From: Nocardioides panacisoli
Lineage (GTDB): Bacteria > Actinomycetota > Actinomycetes > Propionibacteriales > Nocardioidaceae
NCBI RefSeq assembly: GCF_019448235.1
Contig: NZ_CP080409.1
Span: 3,348,001-3,412,000 of the forward strand
Direction: 5' to 3'
Length of the DNA stretch: 64,000 bases
Made by a program: the position numbers and the translations under genes. Positions within the stretch are counted from its first letter, which is position 1; each line of letters begins with the position of its first letter. Of the stretch, positions 33,496 to 42,361 are shown piece by piece. The notes beneath the pieces were generated by a model. That model did no database searches. It was not told the origin of the DNA and saw only the letters and a list, made by a program, of their open reading frames with translations.

Positions 33496-34545
33496 TCAGC
33501 AGGTCGCGAACAGCACCGGTCCGCTGGAGAGGTCGGAGAGGACGTAGGAGCCCTCGGTCGGGGCCAGCTCCATGCGGACGACGTTGCCGCGGGCCGAGAC
33601 CTCGCCGAGCCGGAAGCGGTCCGGGAAGGTGCCGCCCTGGCCCGGGGCGTCGCCGGCGGCGAGGGTGGAGCGGGTGTCGGCGTCGGTGCGTGCCTGGTCG
33701 TCGGACTCGAAGGCCATCGCGACCCGCACGGCGTCCCCCGGGAGCGCGGCCATGCCGTAGCCCCGCAGCGGATGGATCTCACCGGCGTCGGCGATGAGCT
33801 GGTCGGCACGGGCGTTGTCGGCGCCGTCGGCCTGGCTCATCGCCAGCTCCCCGCACGCCTGGTCGCCGGTGTAGACCACCGCAGAGAGCGCCCGGACCTC
33901 GTCATAGGCACCCACGACGTCGGCGACGCCCTCGTCGACGTCGTCCTCGCGCAGCTCCTCGTCCCACTGCGCGAGGTACGCCGCCACCTCGCTCGTCGCG
34001 ACGACCCCGGCGTCCTCGTCGACCCGCACGCTGCCCACCTCCGGCGGCAGGCCGAGCTCGGCGAGCTCGCCCTCACCGGCCTGCCAGGTGCCGCCCTCCT
34101 CGTCGGGCTCGACGTAGCCCGCCGCGCGCAACCGCTCCCGGAACGCCTCGTAGTCGAAGTCCTCGCCCGGACCGAGGAGCACCACCTGGCCGTCGACGGC
34201 CTGGGCGAGCAGCTCCCACTCCAGGTCGGCGGGGGAGAGGTCCCACTGCTCCTGCAGCGCGGTCGCCGAGGTGAGGACCGCCGAGGTCGAGGTGAGGTCC
34301 GCGTCGTACCCGCGGTCGAGGAACGCCTCGACCTCCTCCGGGCCCGCGCCGGTGAGGTCGGCGCCGAGCTCCTCCCGCACGCCGGACCAGTCGGTCCAGC
34401 TCAGCCGCTGGCTGTCGCCGGGCGCCAGCGCGACCGCGGTCGCCAGCCGGGAGTCCTGCTGCCACGCCTGCCAGGCGAGGACGCCGCCACCGAGGACCAC
34501 CGCAAGGATCGCGCCGATGACGATCGTGCGACGTTTGGATGTCAT
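33496..34545 (-). CDS. Hypothetical membrane-anchored extracytoplasmic protein
   Basis: A 349-residue protein I cannot assign. One N-terminal membrane helix (RTIVIGAILAVVLGGGVLAW, residues 5-24) is followed by a large acidic extracytoplasmic domain. Segments such as PGDSQRLSWTDWSGVREELG, LQEQWDLSPADLEWELLAQA and RGYGMAALPGDAVRVAMAFE suggest a repeated alpha/beta module, perhaps akin to DUF3352-type proteins, but this is weak. One cysteine pair (DQACGEL and the final ATC) could form a disulfide. The ATG at 34545 has AGGGAGAG 12 bases upstream. It is divergent from mutT1 across 49 bp. Confidence 0.75.
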   Translation of the reverse strand: MTSKRRTIVIGAILAVVLGGGVLAWQAWQQDSRLATAVALAPGDSQRLSWTDWSGVREELGADLTGAGPEEVEAFLDRGYDADLTSTSAVLTSATALQEQWDLSPADLEWELLAQAVDGQVVLLGPGEDFDYEAFRERLRAAGYVEPDEEGGTWQAGEGELAELGLPPEVGSVRVDEDAGVVATSEVAAYLAQWDEELREDDVDEGVADVVGAYDEVRALSAVVYTGDQACGELAMSQADGADNARADQLIADAGEIHPLRGYGMAALPGDAVRVAMAFESDDQARTDADTRSTLAAGDAPGQGGTFPDRFRLGEVSARGNVVRMELAPTEGSYVLSDLSSGPVLFATC

Positions 34546-34594
34546 CTCGGGTGGCTCTCCCTGTCCTGCGGGTCGGGATGTGACACTAGCGCGC

Positions 34595-35467
34595 GTGTCC
34601 CGCAACCGTGCCGCTGTCCGGGCTGCCGGCGTCGTTGCCTTCCGGCCGGGTCGTGAGGTCCTGGTGGTCCATCGTCCCAAGTACGACGACTGGTCCTTCC
34701 CCAAGGGCAAGGTCGAGCGGGGCGAGCACCTCGCGGTGACCGCGGTCCGCGAGACCGCCGAGGAGACCGGCCTCCACGTGCGGCTGGGGGCACCCCTGCC
34801 GCAGCAGCAGTACCGCGCCAAGGGCCGCCCCAAGACGGTCGACTACTGGACCGCACGCGTGGTCGGCGACGACGACGTGTCCGGCTACGAGCCCAACGAC
34901 GAGATCGACGACGTCGCCTGGGTGCCGCTCGCCGAGGCGCCCGACCGGCTCACCTACGACCAGGACCGCGAGACGCTCGCCGCGGCCGCTGCGCAGCGGC
35001 GCAAGACGCGCGCCCTGGTCGTGCTGCGCCACGGCCAGGCGCGGTCCCGCAAGGCGTGGTCCGGCGACGACCGCCAGCGTCCCCTGCTGCAGCGGGGCCA
35101 CGGGCAGGCCGACCGGGTCGTCCCGCTCCTCGCGGCGTACGACGTCACCCGCGTGGTCACCTCCTCCAGCGTGCGCTGCCGGCAGACGGTGGCGCCGTAC
35201 GCCGAGATGACCGGCTGGGATCCCCTCGCGCTGGACAGCCTGAGCGAGGAGGACGCGGACCTGGACGGGCTGACCGCGGTGATCACCGACCTGGTCGACC
35301 AGAAGACGGGGGCCGTGGTCTGCACGCACCGTCCGGTGCTGCCGCTGGTCTTCGACGCGCTGGGCCTGCGCAAGAAGCACCGGGCCGAGGACCTCTCCCC
35401 GGCGGAGATGCTCGTGGTGCACCTCCGCAAGGGGCGGGTGGTCGCGGTGGAGCGGCACGCCCCCTGA
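34595..35467 (+). CDS. mutT1: Two-domain MutT1-type Nudix hydrolase / histidine phosphatase
   Basis: A 290-residue sanitising enzyme. The N-terminal Nudix domain carries the full box GKVERGEHLAVTAVRETAEETGL as residues 38-60 (the catalytic REtaEE lies at 52-57). The C-terminal half is a histidine-phosphatase domain with the RHG motif at 145-147 and a later VCTHRPVLPLV. The same fusion is M. tuberculosis MutT1 (Rv2985), which degrades 8-oxo-dGTP and diadenosine polyphosphates. The GTG at 34595 follows GACACT by seven bases, with no ribosome site, so it may be leaderless. Rv2985 neighbours ppk in M. tuberculosis; here ppk is 7 kb away in the same phosphate block. Confidence 0.9.
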   Translation: MSRNRAAVRAAGVVAFRPGREVLVVHRPKYDDWSFPKGKVERGEHLAVTAVRETAEETGLHVRLGAPLPQQQYRAKGRPKTVDYWTARVVGDDDVSGYEPNDEIDDVAWVPLAEAPDRLTYDQDRETLAAAAAQRRKTRALVVLRHGQARSRKAWSGDDRQRPLLQRGHGQADRVVPLLAAYDVTRVVTSSSVRCRQTVAPYAEMTGWDPLALDSLSEEDADLDGLTAVITDLVDQKTGAVVCTHRPVLPLVFDALGLRKKHRAEDLSPAEMLVVHLRKGRVVAVERHAP

Positions 35468-35469
35468 CC

Positions 35470-35487
35470 CCGTGACGGGCCTCACGG
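35470..35487. terminator. Short hairpin after mutT1
   Basis: CCGTGA (35470-35475) and TCACGG (35482-35487) form a 6-bp stem two bases after the mutT1 stop. There is no T-run. It may be a weak terminator before the pstS promoter. Confidence 0.3.
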
Positions 35488-35511
35488 CTGATCGTGAAAC
35501 GTCTCGACTCC

Positions 35512-35555
35512 GTTCACCGCTCGTTCACCCGTCGCGGGCTGTCCGGTCACTTCGG
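35512..35555 (+). promoter_or_regulatory. PHO box upstream of pstS
   Basis: Two adjacent 11-bp direct repeats, GTTCACCGCTC (35512-35522) and GTTCACCCGTC (35523-35533), match the PhoP-binding direct repeats described in streptomycetes. A weaker unit GGTCACTTCGG follows at 35545-35555, in register at three repeat lengths. A GAATGT at 35570 could be the -10. Phosphate starvation should induce the pst operon through this site. Confidence 0.8.
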
Positions 35556-35605
35556 CTGCCCAGACTCCTGAATGTCCGTACTTCTGCGACATCAGGAGAC
35601 ATGAA

Positions 35606-36703
35606 GTGAAGAGTATTTCCACCCGCCGCGCCCTGGTGCCCGGTATTGCAGCCCTCGCGCTCGGCCTGACGGCCTGCGGTGGCGACTCCGGTGGCGGCGC
35701 CAGCGAGGAGGCCGCTGACCTCTCCGGCTCCCTCAACATCGGCGGTGCCTCCTCCCAGGAGTCCGCCCAGAGCGCCTGGATCGTCGGCTTCGGTGAGGCC
35801 GCTCCCGGCGTCACCGTGAACTACGACCCGACCGGCTCCGGCACGGGTCGCGAGAACTTCGTCTCGGGCGGCTTCCCGATCGCCGGCTCCGACGCCTACC
35901 TGACCGACGACGAGGGCGAGCTCTCCGGTGCGCAGGAGCAGTGCGGCGGCGAGGTCATCGAGGTCCCGAACTACGTCTCGCCCATCGCGGTCATCTTCAA
36001 CGTCGAGGGCGTCGACGAGCTCAACCTGACCCCCGAGGCCGTCGCGGGCATCTTCGCCGGCAAGATCACCAAGTGGAACGACCCGGCGATCGCGGACAGC
36101 AACCCCGACGCAGACCTGCCCAACGCCAAGATCACCCCGGTCCACCGCTCGGACGACTCGGGCACCACCGAGAACTTCACCGACTACCTGGACGCGGTCG
36201 CCGCGGACGCGTGGGACTTCGGTGTCGTCGAGACCTGGCCGACCAAGGCCGGCGGTGAGGCCGGGCAGGGCACCAGCGGTGTCGTGCAGGTCGTGACCGA
36301 GACCAGCAACACCATCGGGTACGCCGACGCCAGCCAGGCCGGCGGCCTCGGCCAGGCCAACGTGGGCGTCGGTGGCGAGTTCGTGGCCCCGAGCTCGGAG
36401 GCTGCGGCGAAGATCCTCGAGGTCTCCCCGCGCGTGGAGGACCGTGGCGAGATGGACCTCGCCTTCGACCTGGACCACACCACGACCGAGGGTGGCACCT
36501 ACCCGATCGTGCTGACCTCCTACCTGTTGGCCTGCCCGACGTATGAGGACCAGAACACGGCCGACATGGTGAAGGCCTACATGGACTACATCGTCTCCGA
36601 CGACGGCCAGGCGATGGCCGAGAGCGAGGCCGGCTCGGCCCCGCTCGCCCCTGCGCTGCAGGAGGAAGTCCAGGGCATCATCGAGCAGATCTCGGCCGGC
36701 TGA
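35606..36703 (+). CDS. pstS: Phosphate-binding lipoprotein of the Pst transporter
   Basis: A 365-residue extracytoplasmic receptor that binds phosphate and delivers it to PstCA. The lipobox LTAC places the lipidated cysteine at residue 24, followed by a Gly/Ser/Glu linker. Phosphate-binding segments are recognisable: GGASSQESAQSAW, PTGSGTGRENF, AGSDAYL and VHRSDDSGTTENFTDYL. The GTG at 35606 has AGGAG 7 bases upstream; an overlapping ATG at 35601 is out of frame. A PHO box precedes it. A strong hairpin between pstS and pstC may reduce read-through and stabilise pstS mRNA, matching the need for excess binding protein. Confidence 0.95.
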   Translation: MKSISTRRALVPGIAALALGLTACGGDSGGGASEEAADLSGSLNIGGASSQESAQSAWIVGFGEAAPGVTVNYDPTGSGTGRENFVSGGFPIAGSDAYLTDDEGELSGAQEQCGGEVIEVPNYVSPIAVIFNVEGVDELNLTPEAVAGIFAGKITKWNDPAIADSNPDADLPNAKITPVHRSDDSGTTENFTDYLDAVAADAWDFGVVETWPTKAGGEAGQGTSGVVQVVTETSNTIGYADASQAGGLGQANVGVGGEFVAPSSEAAAKILEVSPRVEDRGEMDLAFDLDHTTTEGGTYPIVLTSYLLACPTYEDQNTADMVKAYMDYIVSDDGQAMAESEAGSAPLAPALQEEVQGIIEQISAG

Positions 36704-36722
36704 CCGACCTGACACACTGACC

Positions 36723-36756
36723 GGGGTGGGCGCCGGGGCAACCCGGCACCCACCCC
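36723..36756 (+). terminator. Intercistronic hairpin between pstS and pstC
   Basis: GGGGTGGG-C-GCCGGG pairs with CCCGGC-A-CCCACCCC: 8 bp, a C-A mismatch, 6 bp, loop GCAA. No T-run follows. It starts 19 bases after the pstS stop and probably acts as an mRNA stabiliser or partial terminator. Confidence 0.6.
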
Positions 36757-36792
36757 GCAGGTCCACCCCCACCCGACGACGGAGGACTTGGC

Positions 36793-37737
36793 GTGAGCGC
36801 CATCGCGGATCCACCAGCAGCAGAGCTCGCCGACGGCAACCGCCGTGTCGGCGATGCCGTCTTCAGCAGGGCCGCCCTGATCGGCGCCCTGCTCGTCATC
36901 GTTTTCCTCGCCGGTGTCGGCGCCTTCCTGGTGATCCAGGGCATGCCGGCGCTGGGCGCCGAGGACGAGCAAGTGTGGGACAAGGACAACCTGTGGGGCC
37001 TGGTCGGTCCGCTGTTGTTCGGCACGGTGCTCGCCTCGATGATCGCCATGGTGATCGTCGCGCCGCTCGCCGTGGGCCTGGGCCTGGTGATCTCCCACTA
37101 CGCGCCCCGCCGGCTGGCCAAGCCGGTCGGCTTCCTCGTCGACCTGCTGGCCGCGGTGCCCAGCGTGGTGTTCGGCCTGTGGGGCGCCTTCATCCTCGCG
37201 CCCTACCTCCAGCCGCTGCACCAGTTCCTGGTCGACTACTTCGGCTGGATCCCCCTCTTCGACGGGCCGGCGAGTGCGACCGCCCGCACGATCCTCACCG
37301 CTGGCGTCGTGCTGGCCCTGATGGCGCTGCCGATCGTCACCGCCATCATGCGCGAGGTCTTCGCGCAGACCCCGAGCGCCCACGAGGAGGCCGCCCTCGC
37401 GCTGGGCGCCACCCGCTGGGAGATGATCAAGCTCGCGGTCTTCCCCTACGCCCGCTCCGGCATGGTCGCCGCCCTGCTGCTCGGCCTCGGTCGCGCGCTG
37501 GGCGAAACCATGGCGGTGGCCATGGTGCTCTCGACGACCGGTGTCATCGTGAGCTTCGACATCGTCTCCAGCGAGAACTCCAACACCATCGCCGCGTTCA
37601 TCGCGAACTCCTTCAAGGAGGCGTCCGGCCTGAAGATCAACGTGCTGATCTTCTGCGGTCTGGCGCTCTTCGTCCTGACCTTCCTCGTCAACTTCATCGG
37701 TCGCTGGGTGGCCACCCGCGGCGTCGCGAAGGCCTGA
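36793..37737 (+). CDS. pstC: Phosphate ABC transporter permease PstC
   Basis: A 314-residue inner-membrane permease forming the channel with PstA. Six helices are visible from about residue 28 to 305, including LIGALLVIVFLAGVGAFLVI, and AVPSVVFGLWGAF before the cytoplasmic EAA loop EEAALALGATRWEMIKLAV (about 197-215) that contacts PstB. GETMAVAMV follows, as is usual. The GTG at 36793 has GGAGGA 7 bases upstream. It is separated from pstS by the intercistronic hairpin and from pstA by 4 bp. Confidence 0.95.
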   Translation: MSAIADPPAAELADGNRRVGDAVFSRAALIGALLVIVFLAGVGAFLVIQGMPALGAEDEQVWDKDNLWGLVGPLLFGTVLASMIAMVIVAPLAVGLGLVISHYAPRRLAKPVGFLVDLLAAVPSVVFGLWGAFILAPYLQPLHQFLVDYFGWIPLFDGPASATARTILTAGVVLALMALPIVTAIMREVFAQTPSAHEEAALALGATRWEMIKLAVFPYARSGMVAALLLGLGRALGETMAVAMVLSTTGVIVSFDIVSSENSNTIAAFIANSFKEASGLKINVLIFCGLALFVLTFLVNFIGRWVATRGVAKA

Positions 37738-37741
37738 TCTG

Positions 37742-38863
37742 ATGACCAACACCCTCCCCTCCGAGTCCAGCGGCGGCGTCGACACCCTCGACCCCGCCAG
37801 CTCCCTCCTCCACGACCCCAACGCCCGTCACGGCCGGTTGCCGCGGCTGGCGGTCCCGCTCGCGGCCGGCATCGCGCTGGCCGCCGGCTTCCTGGTGTCG
37901 CTGGTCCTGGGCCAGGGCATCGCCACCGCGGTGGGCATCGCCTGGGTCCTGTTCGTCGTCGGGTTCCCGCTGTGGACCCGCGCCGTCGAGGGCAAGCGCG
38001 CCGCCACCGACCACTTCGCCGGCACCTTGATGTGGACGGCGTTCGTGCTGGCGATGATCCCGCTGGTCAGCCTGACCGTCACCGTGGTCGTCAAGGGCGC
38101 CCCGGTCATCACCCCGGAGTTCCTCTCCACCGACATGACCGGCCGTGCGCTGCTCGGCGAGGGCGGCGGCATCGTCCACGCCATCATGGGCACCATCCTG
38201 GTAACGGTCTGCGCCGCGATCATCGCGATCCCGATCGGCCTGTTCACCGCGATCTGGCTGGTCGAGTACGGCCCCGGCACCAAGCTGGCCTCGGTCATCA
38301 CCTTCCTCGTCGACGTCATGACCGGCATCCCCTCGATCGTGGCGGGCCTCTTCGCGCTGGCCCTGTTCAAGGTGCTGCTGGGCGAGGAGCTGCCCCGCAT
38401 CGGCATCGGCGGCGGCCTCGCGCTCGCACTGCTGATGGTGCCGACCGTGGTGCGCTCGGTCGAGGAGATGCTCAAGCTGGTCCCCGACGAGCTGCGGGAG
38501 GCGTCGTACGCGCTGGGCGTGCCGAAGTGGCGCACCATCGTGAAGGTGGTCCTCCCCACCGCGGTCGCGGGCATCGTGACCGGCGTGACGCTCTCGATCG
38601 CGCGCGTCGCCGGTGAGACGGCGCCGCTGCTGCTGATCCTGGGCACCGCGCGGAGCGTCAACTGGAACCCGTTCGACGGTGCGGTGCAGACGCTGCCGGT
38701 CTTCATCTACCAGTCGCTCTCGCAGACCTCGCACTTCAAGTACGGCGAGATCTGGGAGGACCGCGTCTGGGGGGCGGCGTTCACCCTGATCTTCATCGTG
38801 ATGACCCTGAATGTCCTGGCCCGCGTCGTGGGCAAGGTCTTCGCACCCAAGACCGGCAAGTGA
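37742..38863 (+). CDS. pstA: Phosphate ABC transporter permease PstA
   Basis: The second permease subunit, 373 residues. It has a longer cytoplasmic N-terminus (about 40 residues) and two extra N-terminal helices (about 40-80) before the six-helix core compared with E. coli PstA. The EAA loop is REASYALGVPKWRTIVKVVL (about 251-270), with TGIPSIVAGLFALAL and SIARVAGETAPLLLI also typical. It starts 4 bp after pstC and ends 36 bp before pstB, so the genes form one transcript. Extra N-terminal helices are common in actinobacterial PstA. Confidence 0.94.
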   Translation: MTNTLPSESSGGVDTLDPASSLLHDPNARHGRLPRLAVPLAAGIALAAGFLVSLVLGQGIATAVGIAWVLFVVGFPLWTRAVEGKRAATDHFAGTLMWTAFVLAMIPLVSLTVTVVVKGAPVITPEFLSTDMTGRALLGEGGGIVHAIMGTILVTVCAAIIAIPIGLFTAIWLVEYGPGTKLASVITFLVDVMTGIPSIVAGLFALALFKVLLGEELPRIGIGGGLALALLMVPTVVRSVEEMLKLVPDELREASYALGVPKWRTIVKVVLPTAVAGIVTGVTLSIARVAGETAPLLLILGTARSVNWNPFDGAVQTLPVFIYQSLSQTSHFKYGEIWEDRVWGAAFTLIFIVMTLNVLARVVGKVFAPKTGK

Positions 38864-38899
38864 CCCGGCGACACCAACGAGTCCAAGGAATCAACTGAC

Positions 38900-39679
38900 A
38901 TGGCGAAGAGCATCGACGTCTCGGACCTGAACATCTACTACGGGGACTTCCTCGCGGTCGAGGGCGTCAACATGTCCATCAAGGCACGCTCGGTGACGGC
39001 GTTCATCGGCCCCTCCGGGTGTGGCAAGTCGACCTTCCTGCGGTCGCTGAACCGAATGCACGAGGTGATCCCGGGCGCCCGCGTGGAGGGCAAGGTCGTC
39101 GTGGACGGCGTGGACCTCTACGACCCCACGATCGACCCGGTCGCCGTACGCCGCCAGATCGGCATGGTCTTCCAGCGGCCCAACCCGTTCCCGACGATGT
39201 CGATCTACGAGAACGTGCTGGCCGGCAACCGCCTCAACGCCAAGCGGATGAAGAAGGACGAGGCGGACTCGGTGGTCGAGCGCTCGCTCAAGGGCGCGAA
39301 CCTCTGGACCGAGGTCAAGGACCGCCTCGACAAGCCCGGTGCCGGCCTGTCCGGCGGCCAGCAGCAGCGGCTCTGCATCGCCCGCGCCATCGCGGTCGAG
39401 CCGGAGGTGCTGCTGATGGACGAGCCCTGCTCGGCGCTGGACCCGATCTCCACCTCGGCGATCGAGGACCTGATCCACGAGCTCAAGGACAGCTACACCG
39501 TCGTCATCGTCACCCACAACATGCAGCAGGCGGCCCGTGTCTCCGACGACACCGGGTTCTTCAACCTGCGCGCGACCGGGGAGCCCGGCCAGCTGGTCGA
39601 GTTCAACCCGACGACGAAGATGTTCGCCAACCCGGACCAGGAATCGACGGAGGCCTACATCTCCGGTCGCTTTGGGTGA
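38900..39679 (+). CDS. pstB: Phosphate ABC transporter ATPase PstB
   Basis: A 259-residue ATPase energising phosphate import. Walker A is GPSGCGKST (37-45), Q-loop [11 protein letters not shown], signature LSGGQQQRL, Walker [13 protein letters not shown] and switch histidine [29 protein letters not shown] and the C-terminal [10 protein letters not shown] are diagnostic of PstB among ABC ATPases. It closes the pstSCAB set, and its stop codon overlaps the GTG of the following regulator (GTGA). No phoU gene is in the operon. Confidence 0.97.
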   Translation: MAKSIDVSDLNIYYGDFLAVEGVNMSIKARSVTAFIGPSGCGKSTFLRSLNRMHEVIPGARVEGKVVVDGVDLYDPTIDPVAVRRQIGMVFQRPNPFPTMSIYENVLAGNRLNAKRMKKDEADSVVERSLKGANLWTEVKDRLDKPGAGLSGGQQQRLCIARAIAVEPEVLLMDEPCSALDPISTSAIEDLIHELKDSYTVVIVTHNMQQAARVSDDTGFFNLRATGEPGQLVEFNPTTKMFANPDQESTEAYISGRFG

Positions 39680-40485
39680 GCCGTAGTGGCGCCGAGGAAC
39701 GCGGTGCCGCGCAGGCGAGCCCCGCAGGCCGAACCCCGATGAGCAGGCGGGCGAGCCGGGTGGACGCCACGGCGTCGCCCCGTGCCACGTCGGTCCGTGC
39801 CTACCTCCACCGGTGGGCGGAGGCCGCCGGTGCCCACGTGCTCGTGGTCGACCCGAGCGAGGACCACGACGGGCTCGAGACGGCGATGGCCGGCCGTGGC
39901 GTTCACGTGACCTGGGTGGGCACCACGACGGAGGGGCTCATCGAGTTCGGCCGCCTCGATCCGCACGTGGTGGTGGTCGCCGCGGACAGCGAGCGCGGCG
40001 CCACGCTGGAGTTCGTCACCACGGTGGCCGAGCGGGGGACGGCGTACGTCGTCATCGGGGTGTGCTCCGATGCCGCGGCCGAGGCGGGTGAGCTGATGCT
40101 GCTGGGTGCGCACGCGGTCGTGTCACGGCCGTACGTGCCCGAGGAGCTGGTCGACGTGCTCGACCGCGCACCGCGGGCGCTCGACGACCACGCGTGCGTG
40201 CGGTTCGGCCCCATCGAGCTGGACGCGGGCTCCTACAGCGTCCGGGTGGGGGAGAGCCGGATCGGTGACCTGCCGCTGAAGGAGTTCGAGCTGCTCCGGG
40301 CGTTGCTGCTGGCGGCCCCCGAGGTGGTCACCGACGACGCCCTGCGGGCGGCCCTGTGGGGCCCGGCCGGCAAGCGCCCGAGCGGCAACACCATCGCGAT
40401 GCACGTGACGCGGCTGCGGCACCGGCTGGAGGGGACCGCGGCCATCCGCCGCATCCGGGGACGGGGCTACTCGCTCACCCTGTGA
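39676..40485 (+). CDS. Atypical OmpR/PhoB-like response regulator downstream of pstB
   Basis: A 269-residue protein (248 if the ATG at 39739 is used). The N-terminal domain (about residues 45-155) has a receiver-like alternation ([47 protein letters not shown]). The usual acidic triad is altered and the conserved lysine before the cis-proline is Arg (SRPY). The C-terminal winged helix is clear: [20 protein letters not shown], then [18 protein letters not shown] and [10 protein letters not shown]. This resembles GlnR-type phosphorylation-independent regulators. I chose GTG 39676 for its overlap with the pstB stop. Its place suggests a role in phosphate control. Confidence 0.8.
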   Translation: MSRSGAEERGAAQASPAGRTPMSRRASRVDATASPRATSVRAYLHRWAEAAGAHVLVVDPSEDHDGLETAMAGRGVHVTWVGTTTEGLIEFGRLDPHVVVVAADSERGATLEFVTTVAERGTAYVVIGVCSDAAAEAGELMLLGAHAVVSRPYVPEELVDVLDRAPRALDDHACVRFGPIELDAGSYSVRVGESRIGDLPLKEFELLRALLLAAPEVVTDDALRAALWGPAGKRPSGNTIAMHVTRLRHRLEGTAAIRRIRGRGYSLTL

Positions 40486-40495
40486 GCACCGGTGC

Positions 40496-40548
40496 TGGTG
40501 GTCTCGACGCGACGGCGCTCGTTCCTCGCGCCGTCGGCTCGACCAGCA
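40496..40548. repeat. GGTCGAG element, inverted copy after the regulator gene
   Basis: TGGTGGTCTCGACGCGACGG begins the copy and GGCTCGACCAGCA ends it; inside, GACGGCGC..GCGCCGTC forms a hairpin. It lies 10 bp after the regulator stop and faces the oppositely oriented copy at 40587, so the pair makes a large imperfect inverted repeat between convergent genes. Confidence 0.75.
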
Positions 40549-40586
40549 AGGCTTCGATCTGGGGGGGCAGCGGGAGCGCGGTCGCT

Positions 40587-40627
40587 TGGTGGTCGAGCCG
40601 CGAGCGCCGGCGAGCGTGTCGAGACCC
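40587..40627. repeat. GGTCGAG element, copy abutting the pit stop codon
   Basis: TGGTGGTCGAGCCGCGAGCG begins the copy and GTGTCGAGACCCC ends it, touching the pit stop codon at 40628-40630. Orientation is opposite to the copy at 40496. GCGAGCGCCGGCGAGC inside it resembles the coding copies at 7686-7769. Confidence 0.75.
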
Positions 40628-41638
40628 CTAGACGCCGGAGACCAGGTGGAGGATCTCGTAGCAGCCCCAGGCGGCGAGGGCGGCCATGGGGAAGGTCAGC
40701 ACCCACGCGGTGACGATCGAGCGGGCCACGCCCCACCGCACCGCGGAGAGGCGCTTGGTGGCGCCGACGCCCATGACGGCCGAGGTGATCGTGTGCGTGG
40801 TGGAGATCGGCGCCTCGACGGCGTACGCCGTGGTGTAGAGCACGCTGGCCGCGACCGACTCCGCGGCGAATCCCTGCGGCGGGTCCAGGTCGATGATGCG
40901 GCGGCCCAACGTGCGCATGATCCGCCACCCGCCGGCCCAGGTGCCGAGCGAGATCGCGGCCGCGGCGGAGAAGATCACCCACAGCGGCAGGTCGTCGCTG
41001 GCGCCGGCGTAGCCGCCGGTGACCAGGGCGAGGAAGATGACGCCCATCGTCTTCTGCGCGTCCTGCAGGCCGTGGCCGAGCGCCATGGCCGCCGCTGACA
41101 TGGTCTGCATGATGCGGAAGCCCTGGTTGGCCTTGCCGGGGCTGGCCTTGCGGAAGAGCCACATGATCGCGAACATCACCGCAGCACCGAGACCCATGGC
41201 CACGATCGGCGAGACGATCATCGGGATCAGCACCTTGCCGACCACGGCGTCCCACTCGACGAAGTCGGTGCCCAGGCCGCCGATCGCCGCACCGACCAGG
41301 CCGCCGATGAGGGCGTGCGAGGAGGAGGACGGCATGCCGAAGTACCAGGTGATGATGTTCCAGATGATGGCGCCGAGCAGTCCGCCGGCGACCACGATCA
41401 GGCCGTGGTTGTCCTGGTCGGGCTTGATGACCTCACTGACGGTCTGGGCGACCTTCTGGCCCAGGAACGCGCCGACGAAGTTCATCACCGCTGCCAACGC
41501 CAGGGCGACGCGCGGCGTGAGCGCACGGGTGGACACCGAGGTCGCGATGGCGTTCGCTGCGTCGTGGAAGCCGTTGGTGTAGTCGAACACCAGCGCGATC
41601 ACGACGACCGCGATGACGATCGCGAGGGTCAGGGTCAC
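40628..41638 (-). CDS. pit: Low-affinity inorganic phosphate permease, Pit family
   Basis: A 336-residue inner-membrane phosphate symporter. It shows the two inverted PiT signatures: FDYTNGFHDAANAIATSVST near the N-terminus and the later STTHTITSAVMGVGATKR. GGLVGAAIGG and GHGLQDAQKTMGV are also family features. About ten hydrophobic helices span the length. The GTG at 41638 lies 3 bp after the DUF47 stop codon, so the two are one operon; DUF47 proteins are known Pit partners. It is convergent with the pst operon across a pair of inverted repeats. Confidence 0.95.
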   Translation of the reverse strand: MTLTLAIVIAVVVIALVFDYTNGFHDAANAIATSVSTRALTPRVALALAAVMNFVGAFLGQKVAQTVSEVIKPDQDNHGLIVVAGGLLGAIIWNIITWYFGMPSSSSHALIGGLVGAAIGGLGTDFVEWDAVVGKVLIPMIVSPIVAMGLGAAVMFAIMWLFRKASPGKANQGFRIMQTMSAAAMALGHGLQDAQKTMGVIFLALVTGGYAGASDDLPLWVIFSAAAAISLGTWAGGWRIMRTLGRRIIDLDPPQGFAAESVAASVLYTTAYAVEAPISTTHTITSAVMGVGATKRLSAVRWGVARSIVTAWVLTFPMAALAAWGCYEILHLVSGV

Positions 41639-41641
41639 CGA

Positions 41642-42259
41642 TCAGCCTTCTTTGACGGCGATCTGCTCGACGGTGTTGGCCACCTGCTCGAAGGCGTCGA
41701 TGGCGCTCTCGAGCGCCTCGATGACGTCCTTGAGCTTGAGCACCGTCAACGTGTCGTACTCACCGGAGAACAACTTGGCCAGGGCACGCCGGTGGTTGCG
41801 GTCGCCGGCGTTCTCGAGACGGTTGATCTCGATCCAGTAGTCCTCCAGCGACTTCGTCGACCGCAGGCGGGGCATGGCCTCCGCGGTGAGTGACGCGCAC
41901 TGCTGGAGCAGCTGGACCTGCTCGGAGCACTCCGGCGGCAGCACGTGGACCTCGTAGAGCAGCATCAGGTCGACGGCCTCGTCCATCAGGTCCATGACGT
42001 CGTCGAGCCCGCCGCCGAGGGCGTAGATGTCCTCGCGGTCGAACGGCGTCACGAAGGTCTTGTTGACCTTGCGGACCAGCTCGTGGGTGGTCTCGTCGGC
42101 CTCGTGCTCGGCCTCGCGCATGCGCTGCGCGATGCCCTCACGGTCCGCTCCGTCAGCCAGCATCTCCGCCAGGATGTCCGCACCGAGGACGAGGTGCTGG
42201 GCGGCTGTGGAGAACAGCTCGTAGAACGATTGGTCGACCGGTCGCAGGCGCAGGCCCAA
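41642..42259 (-). CDS. DUF47/PhoU-like accessory protein of Pit
   Basis: A 205-residue all-helical protein of the PhoU-like DUF47 family, thought to modulate the adjacent Pit permease. Characteristic stretches: MREAEHEADETTHELVRKVN, TPFDREDIYALGGGLDDVMD and LENAGDRNHRRALAKLFSGE. The E/DxxxD motifs that bind metal in PhoU-like proteins are present. The TTG at 42259 is chosen because AGGAG lies 6-7 bases upstream and the sequence from there matches the family N-terminus. A TAGCAT hexamer (plus-strand 42296-42301) is a possible -10. It is followed 3 bp later by pit. Confidence 0.92.
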   Translation of the reverse strand: MGLRLRPVDQSFYELFSTAAQHLVLGADILAEMLADGADREGIAQRMREAEHEADETTHELVRKVNKTFVTPFDREDIYALGGGLDDVMDLMDEAVDLMLLYEVHVLPPECSEQVQLLQQCASLTAEAMPRLRSTKSLEDYWIEINRLENAGDRNHRRALAKLFSGEYDTLTVLKLKDVIEALESAIDAFEQVANTVEQIAVKEG

Positions 42260-42361
42260 GATGAACTCCTGGTGAGGCGGAGACGAACGGAACTCATGCT
42301 AGGTGAGGGGTGCGCACAACCAGGAACTCGGCCGCTCGTCGAGTCGACCAGTCGGTCTCGG

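Noticed and set aside
42260-42330. A PHO box upstream of the DUF47-pit operon
   Set aside because: GTTCCGTTCG and CCTCACC fragments are present, but no two 11-bp repeats in register could be aligned.
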